Notes under the pieces: generated by a model | What the model saw: the letters and a program-made list of their open reading frames with translations, nothing else | Databases searched by the model: none | Told to the model about the DNA's origin: nothing | Translations under genes and position numbers: made by a program | Part shown: piece after piece, positions 6,313-8,944 of the stretch | Numbering within the stretch: position 1 is the stretch's first letter | Layout: each line of letters begins with the position of its first letter | Assembly: GCA_021818665.1 (NCBI GenBank) | Contig: JAKATQ010000040.1 | Location: forward strand, 1-8,944 | Length of the DNA stretch: 8,944 bases | DNA from: Nanobdellota archaeon | GTDB lineage: Archaea; Nanobdellota; Nanobdellia; Parvarchaeales; Parvarchaeaceae | Reading direction: 5' to 3'

Positions 6313-6939
6313 TCAAGCGCCGGGCTTGATTCCCGCGATTGTTATATTGAACACGAGCGTATAACCGGCAAGCGCAGGGTGGACGTCCATAAGAACGAAA
6401 GTAGAATTGATGAATGAAGTGACGTTCCACGCGCCACTGGGCAGATTAAATCGCTCTCCGATGCTGACGTTAGAGTTATTGTATATTTGTTTGCTTACGT
6501 TTTCCACTTGTACCAATGGGATGGCGTAAGAATGCAGGGTCTGGTTTACGTAGCCATAGGCTTCGCTTGGCGGGATAGTCACGGTCTTGGTCTGGCCCGT
6601 CTCCATGCCGATCACAGCGTCGTTAAAACCAGTTATGACTGATCCCGAGCCTACCACAAATGAGAAAGGAGTACGTCCGACATTCGACTGGATAACCGTG
6701 CCGTTCGTGAAACTGAGGGTGTAGTATACGCTGACATTGTCGCCGTTCGCAACGGTGGTGGTTGAGGCACTGCCAGGAGATTTGCCCATCAGCATAAAAG
6801 CCGTGATGCCGACAGTTGCTGCAATGACGACAATTACTGCTGCGAGCAGGTACGGTAGCTTTCTTTTTACCCGCAACGGTGCCTCTTTCTGAGGAGTCTC
6901 CTGCGATTGTTCTGGTACATTATTTGCGGTGTCGTCCAT
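6313..6939 (-). CDS. Membrane-anchored FKBP-type peptidyl-prolyl isomerase (SlyD-like, with insert-in-flap domain)
   Basis: 208 residues. A polar N-terminus with RVKRK (23-27) is followed by one membrane helix (about 29-51), so the rest probably faces outward. The FKBP domain starts near residue 66: DNVSVYYTLSFTNGTVI, then PFSFVVGSGSVITGFNDAVIGM (91-112) and VTIPPSEAYGY (120-130), the usual PPxEAYG core. Residues about 138-186 take the place of the insert-in-flap chaperone domain, and VHPALAGYTLVFNITI (186-201) matches the NHPLAGKTLxFxVxI return strand. It should speed prolyl isomerisation and help folding of exported proteins. Several N-x-S/T sequons support an extracytoplasmic site. The FKBP active-site aspartate of FDSS appears as Q84 in VIQSN, and the pocket tryptophan is F105; SlyD-type proteins also vary here. 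The gene converges on the ABC operon with a 24-base gap. The start ATG sits about 40 bases below a TATA-like box. Confidence 0.92.
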   Translation of the reverse strand: MDDTANNVPEQSQETPQKEAPLRVKRKLPYLLAAVIVVIAATVGITAFMLMGKSPGSASTTTVANGDNVSVYYTLSFTNGTVIQSNVGRTPFSFVVGSGSVITGFNDAVIGMETGQTKTVTIPPSEAYGYVNQTLHSYAIPLVQVENVSKQIYNNSNVSIGERFNLPSGAWNVTSFINSTFVLMDVHPALAGYTLVFNITIAGIKPGA

Positions 6940-6970
6940 AAATCAATTCTTTTATTAAGAAGCCTATGCT

Positions 6971-6982
6971 TTAAAAACTTTA
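6971..6982 (-). promoter_or_regulatory. TATA-like box for the FKBP gene
   Basis: On the minus strand this reads TAAAGTTTTTAA, 32-43 bases before the FKBP ATG. At the usual archaeal spacing it places the transcript start near 6950, leaving a leader of about ten bases. Confidence 0.4.
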
Positions 6983-7059
6983 TTCGCCTATGAATCGATT
7001 TATTGCCGTCTGTATCGCGCGACTTTTGCCTTACTTTGTCATCCAACATATCAGAAACG

Positions 7060-7067
7060 TTAATTAA
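7060..7067. promoter_or_regulatory. TTAATTAA palindrome upstream of the glycosylase gene
   Basis: TTAATTAA in the context GTTAATTAATGC lies in the divergent region between the FKBP and glycosylase genes. The same core in the context GTTAATTAACGC recurs at 8853-8864 before the last gene. It could be a TATA-like element (transcript start near 7090) or chance AT-richness. Confidence 0.3.
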
Positions 7068-7078
7068 TGCGCAGTTCG

Positions 7079-7085
7079 TATTTAG
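7079..7085 (+). promoter_or_regulatory. TATA-like box for the uracil-DNA glycosylase gene
   Basis: TATTTAG, followed by a T run, is centred about 38 bases before the ATG at 7121. This predicts a transcript start near 7109 and a leader of about 12 bases. That would exclude the upstream in-frame ATG at 7067, which lies before the box. Confidence 0.4.
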
Positions 7086-7120
7086 TTTTTAGAAACGGAT
7101 CGGCGCAAAAGGTTTTCATT

Positions 7121-7684
7121 ATGGATAATCTGGATATTATAAGGTCTAAAGTCGTTGTCTGTCGGCTGTGTGACCTCTCGCTGAAGCGCATAAGAGCCGT
7201 GCCCGGCGAAGGGCCGCTAGAAGCGAAGCTCTTCATACTTGGCGAAGCGCCTGGCAGGCACGAGGACGAAGCGGGAAGGCCGTTCGTAGGCATGTCGGGA
7301 CGCTTCATGGACAGATATCTAGAACTCGCCGGCATAGACAGGAGCGCGGCCTTCGTGACCAATGCCGTTAAGTGCAGGCCGCCTAACAATAGGAAGCCGG
7401 AAATGATGGAAATATCGGCGTGCAGTCCGTATCTGCTCGGCCAGCTGTCCGCAATAAAACCGTCTATAGTCCTAGCGCTCGGTACATCGGCGTGCAACGC
7501 CCTCGGCATACGCTACAAACAGCTATCAGACGTTCGTGGAAGACTCATACAGCACGATTTCCACGGCCATTCGCTGAACGTCTTCGTGACCTTTCATCCC
7601 TCTTTTCCGATGCGCTTCACAAAACCAAGAGCGGAGTTCCTAAAAGACCTGAAAACCGTGGCGTCAATATTGGGGCGGTCATGA
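7121..7684 (+). CDS. udg: Uracil-DNA glycosylase, family 4 (4Fe-4S type)
   Basis: 187 residues from the ATG at 7121. It removes uracil arising from cytosine deamination and so starts base-excision repair. Four cysteines are placed as in family 4 enzymes to hold a 4Fe-4S cluster: C14 and C17 (VVCRLCDLS), then C85 and C101 with 15 residues between. Motif 1 is GEAPGRHEDEAGRPFVG (41-57), TNAVKCRPP (80-88) holds the conserved TN, and motif 3 is FHPSFPMRF (158-166). Family members are about 190-205 residues long. An in-frame ATG at 7067 would add 18 residues (MRSSYLVFRNGSAQKVFI) that do not look like the family N-terminus and precede the predicted promoter. AAAAGG at 7107-7112 is a weak ribosome site 8 bases before 7121. 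The gene stands alone, divergent from the FKBP gene. Confidence 0.94.
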   Translation: MDNLDIIRSKVVVCRLCDLSLKRIRAVPGEGPLEAKLFILGEAPGRHEDEAGRPFVGMSGRFMDRYLELAGIDRSAAFVTNAVKCRPPNNRKPEMMEISACSPYLLGQLSAIKPSIVLALGTSACNALGIRYKQLSDVRGRLIQHDFHGHSLNVFVTFHPSFPMRFTKPRAEFLKDLKTVASILGRS

Positions 7685-7697
7685 ACGCGGTTCAAGC

Positions 7698-7705
7698 TAT
7701 TTATA
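7698..7705 (+). promoter_or_regulatory. TATA box upstream of the 158-residue unknown gene
   Basis: TATTTATA sits just after the glycosylase stop. At archaeal spacing it gives a transcript start near 7728 and a leader of about 23 bases to the ATG at 7751. This suggests the unknown gene group has its own promoter rather than relying on the glycosylase's. Confidence 0.45.
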
Positions 7706-7750
7706 GTAGTTTTCCTCATATAGACTAAATCCAAGAAAAACCGACCGTAT

Positions 7751-8227
7751 ATGAAATCCAGACTCGAAAGGCTTTTCGTCTCCAAACACACAAACGATAC
7801 GCAGTTTTCGTTCACGTCCACGTACACGGTTAACCTGACCCCGCCCGGCAGGACTCCGCTGATAGGCCGTGAACTGCACAAGGCGCTCTACGCCATAGTC
7901 GACGATGCGTATGCCGACGCGAAGCGCTACAAAGCCGAAGAAACCGCCGAGCTTAAGGACCGCCTGGCGTATCTTCCAGTGATCAGCAGGGATTACGGTG
8001 TATTTCATTCCCACCTAGAATCGGTATCAAAAAAGGACTTTGGCTGTGTCGTAAAGCCAGAAGTCGGCAAAGATCCCAGTCTATTCCTGAAGATGTGCGA
8101 CATAATAGCAGTAGAGCTAACGGATATGGGTGCAAGTTACGTTCACTGGTGGGATAGAGGCAAGGCACGCATAGCGGAGCGCCTGGCTGGCAGCGCGTCA
8201 TCCTATAAATGGGCTTCAAAATGGTAG
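7751..8227 (+). CDS. Protein of unknown function, 158 residues, first of a possible paralog pair
   Basis: I do not recognise this protein. It is soluble by appearance: no signal peptide or membrane helix, mixed charge, likely alpha/beta. Visible parts are a Thr/Ser-rich strand-like stretch (TQFSFTSTYTVNLTPPGRTP, 17-36), a helical block (ELHKALYAIVDDAYADAKRY, 41-60, then EETAELKDRLAYLP), and a C-terminal part with MCDIIAVELTDMGASYVHWWDRGKARIAERL (115-145). ELxxxLYAxxD, the following L...LP, DIIA and WD-R-G can be lined up with the product of 8307-8837, suggesting ancient duplication. Codon choice (ATA, AGA, GCG, GAC) matches its neighbours and the opposite strand is explained as a shadow, so the gene is probably real. 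It has its own TATA-like box, and its stop overlaps the start of a 37-codon frame. Confidence 0.75.
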   Translation: MKSRLERLFVSKHTNDTQFSFTSTYTVNLTPPGRTPLIGRELHKALYAIVDDAYADAKRYKAEETAELKDRLAYLPVISRDYGVFHSHLESVSKKDFGCVVKPEVGKDPSLFLKMCDIIAVELTDMGASYVHWWDRGKARIAERLAGSASSYKWASKW

Positions 8228-8334
8228 ACGCGGCGCAAAAACGGACCCTGGAAGATACCCTCACGGAAGACATAGCAGGGGCTCTCGATGTCGCCGTCAG
8301 AGGGTCATGCCGCTCACAAAGAAAGGCGACATAA
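8221..8334 (+). CDS. Possible 37-residue small protein, or frameshifted N-terminal part of the next gene
   Basis: ATG 8221 lies within ATGGTAG, so it shares bases with the stop of the preceding gene, a common arrangement for coupled translation. The product runs MVDAAQKRTLEDTLTEDI, then AGALDVAVRGS, and ends with an unconvincing CRSQRKAT. The first 29 residues form a plausible amphipathic helix with native-looking codons, while the tail does not. The next gene's ATG (8307) overlaps its serine codon as TCATG in another frame. A single missing base near GGG (8302-8304) would fuse the two frames into one protein of about 205 residues. No clear ribosome site precedes it. It may be a real small gene, a lost N-terminus, or chance. 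Confidence 0.4.
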   Translation: MVDAAQKRTLEDTLTEDIAGALDVAVRGSCRSQRKAT

Positions 8335-8837
8335 CGTTTTATGACGCGTTCTGCAGGAACTTCACCGCCAGGATAGCCAGTTCGAGGACCTACAAATACC
8401 TGGACAGTAAACGTCTAAACAACGAACTTATACCGAATCTTTACGCGGTCATAGACAGGGCGGAGGGACTGGTGCTCGCAGACGATGGACTGTCCGAAAG
8501 CCTGCGCAAGCTGCCGATGAACAACGGTGCCGATCCCAAGGGGAAAGGACTTTTATACAGCCTTCCAAACTTCCCAAAAGCGTATAAGCATGAAGTAAGC
8601 CTTAGAGACACGATACTGGGAGCTATTATATACAATTCTGCGGAGCACTCGTTCGATTTGTGCGGGCTCGGGAAGATATACAATCTTTTTGACATACTCG
8701 CATTCCATACATACATCGGCAAAAGCAAAAAGGTAAGGATCAGGCACTACGATGGCAGAACCTTGGTCATGGAGGACGGATGCCTAAGACTGGAAAACCC
8801 GACCACGGCCGCACAAACACAGAAGGGACCGAAATGA
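8307..8837 (+). CDS. Protein of unknown function, 176 residues, second of a possible paralog pair
   Basis: I do not recognise this protein. No signal peptide or membrane helix is evident. Order of parts: a strand-rich start (GDITFYDAFCRNFTARIASS, 7-26), ELIPNLYAVIDRA (40-52), a variable stretch to LRKLP (66-70), a Lys/Gly segment (NNGADPKGKGLLYSLP), SLRDTILGAIIYNSAEH (98-114), and IYNLFDILAFHTYIGKSKKV (124-143) followed by RIRHYDGRT. The last 15 residues are polar and probably disordered. ELxxxLYAhhD falls at residue 40 here and 41 in the preceding unknown protein; LP, DI-L/I-A and the late aromatic-D-G-R also correspond. The start at 8307 has only AGAGGG two bases before it, too close for a good ribosome site, so translation may depend on the overlapping small frame, or the true N-terminus may lie in it. 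Confidence 0.72.
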   Translation: MPLTKKGDITFYDAFCRNFTARIASSRTYKYLDSKRLNNELIPNLYAVIDRAEGLVLADDGLSESLRKLPMNNGADPKGKGLLYSLPNFPKAYKHEVSLRDTILGAIIYNSAEHSFDLCGLGKIYNLFDILAFHTYIGKSKKVRIRHYDGRTLVMEDGCLRLENPTTAAQTQKGPK

Positions 8838-8852
8838 GCCGCCGCCGGTAAA

Positions 8853-8862
8853 GTTAATTAAC
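8853..8862 (+). promoter_or_regulatory. TATA-like palindrome upstream of the last gene
   Basis: GTTAATTAAC is a perfect ten-base palindrome centred about 26 bases before the ATG at 8883. Archaeal transcription would begin on or beside the start codon, implying a leaderless message. TTTATCATATAA (8871-8882) is also AT-rich but too close to the ATG to act as its TATA box. Confidence 0.4.
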
Positions 8863-8882
8863 GCAGCGGTTTTATCATATAA

Positions 8883-8944
8883 ATGAAGAACCCATCGTTT
8901 CCCGACTACAGCAGGAACATCTGCGCGCTCGCGGACGAGAGATC
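8883..8944 (+). CDS. Start of a gene cut by the window edge, product not identified
   Basis: Twenty complete codons are visible, beginning MKNPSFPDYSRNICALADER, and the frame is open at the window end. The PDY-S-xx-xLA pattern reminds me of the N-terminus of some alkaline phosphatase/nucleotide pyrophosphatase-like proteins (PDYxxSIxNL), but twenty residues are too few to assign it. The ATG lies 26 bases below GTTAATTAAC, which supports it as the start. Confidence 0.5.
   Translation, partial: MKNPSFPDYSRNICALADER

Noticed and set aside
7067..7120. Upstream start at ATG 7067 for the glycosylase
   Set aside because: The added 18 residues do not resemble the family N-terminus, and the ATG lies before the predicted TATA box; 7121 is preferred.
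6940..7120. Possible small RNA or riboswitch in the 181-base divergent intergenic region
   Set aside because: Only AT-rich promoter-like stretches and a short TCGCGCGA palindrome (7015-7022) are visible. No stable long stem or known RNA motif can be supported by eye.
7060..7509. Minus-strand 149-codon frame opposite the uracil-DNA glycosylase
   Set aside because: It is the complement of the cysteine and GEAPG motifs, and its Ser/Ala-rich composition is typical of shadow frames.
7594..8273. Minus-strand frames of 95-105 codons opposite the 158-residue unknown gene
   Set aside because: Although the sense gene is itself unknown, the sense frame has native codon choice, a TATA-like box and a resemblance to its neighbour. 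The antisense frames are Arg/Cys-rich without motifs.
1..8944. CRISPR array, tRNA, rRNA, insertion sequence or prophage
   Set aside because: No short regularly spaced repeats, tRNA-like cloverleaf, transposase or integrase motifs were found. The only exact long repeat is the in-frame 59-base pair in the surface-protein gene, which is a protein repeat and not a CRISPR.

Overview
The window reads as chromosomal DNA of an archaeon. Pointers are an archaeal-size aspartyl-tRNA synthetase, a surface protein rich in N-x-S/T sequons with a membrane anchor at its C-terminus, a membrane-anchored SlyD-like FKBP, a family 4 (4Fe-4S) uracil-DNA glycosylase, strong use of ATA (Ile) and AGA/AGG (Arg) codons, and TATA-like boxes 35-45 bases or less from starts rather than bacterial -35/-10 pairs. 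The surface-protein motifs (an FTENGLPAG-type repeat and a PGF-pre-PGF-like segment) are ones I associate with Thermoplasmatales and acid-mine archaea. A Micrarchaeota/ARMAN-like or Thermoplasmata source is therefore my guess, not something proven here.

Layout. Bases 1-1982 (+) hold the 3' end of a large repeat-containing surface protein whose start lies outside the window. It overlaps a gene of about 297 codons (1975-2868, +) for a free-standing alanyl-tRNA editing protein of the AlaX-L type. That gene converges on aspS (2865-4148, -), and the two stop codons share the bases TTAG. A short divergent promoter region (4149-4223) separates aspS from a two-gene ABC exporter operon: the ATPase at 4224-5195 and the ABC-2 permease at 5197-6288. 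The exporter converges on a membrane-anchored FKBP-type prolyl isomerase (6313-6939, -). A 181-base divergent intergenic region follows, then a 4Fe-4S uracil-DNA glycosylase (7121-7684, +).

The last 1.2 kb (7751-8837, +) holds two proteins I do not recognise, of 158 and 176 residues. They share the motif ELxxxLYAhhD at the same distance from their starts, plus later matches, and look like diverged tandem paralogs. Between them is a 37-codon open frame that starts inside the first gene's stop and overlaps the second gene's start, so it is either a small gene or the N-terminal part of a frameshifted one. The first 20 codons of another gene close the window (8883 onward).

How the genes fit together. 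AlaX-like editing and AspRS both serve tRNA charging and its fidelity. The surface protein, the exporter and the anchored FKBP all belong to the cell envelope, though the window does not show that they act together. No tRNA or rRNA gene, CRISPR array, insertion sequence or integrase was seen, and no gene-free stretch exceeds 300 bases. The most open-ended parts are the tandem unknown pair and the mosaic repeat array of the surface protein.
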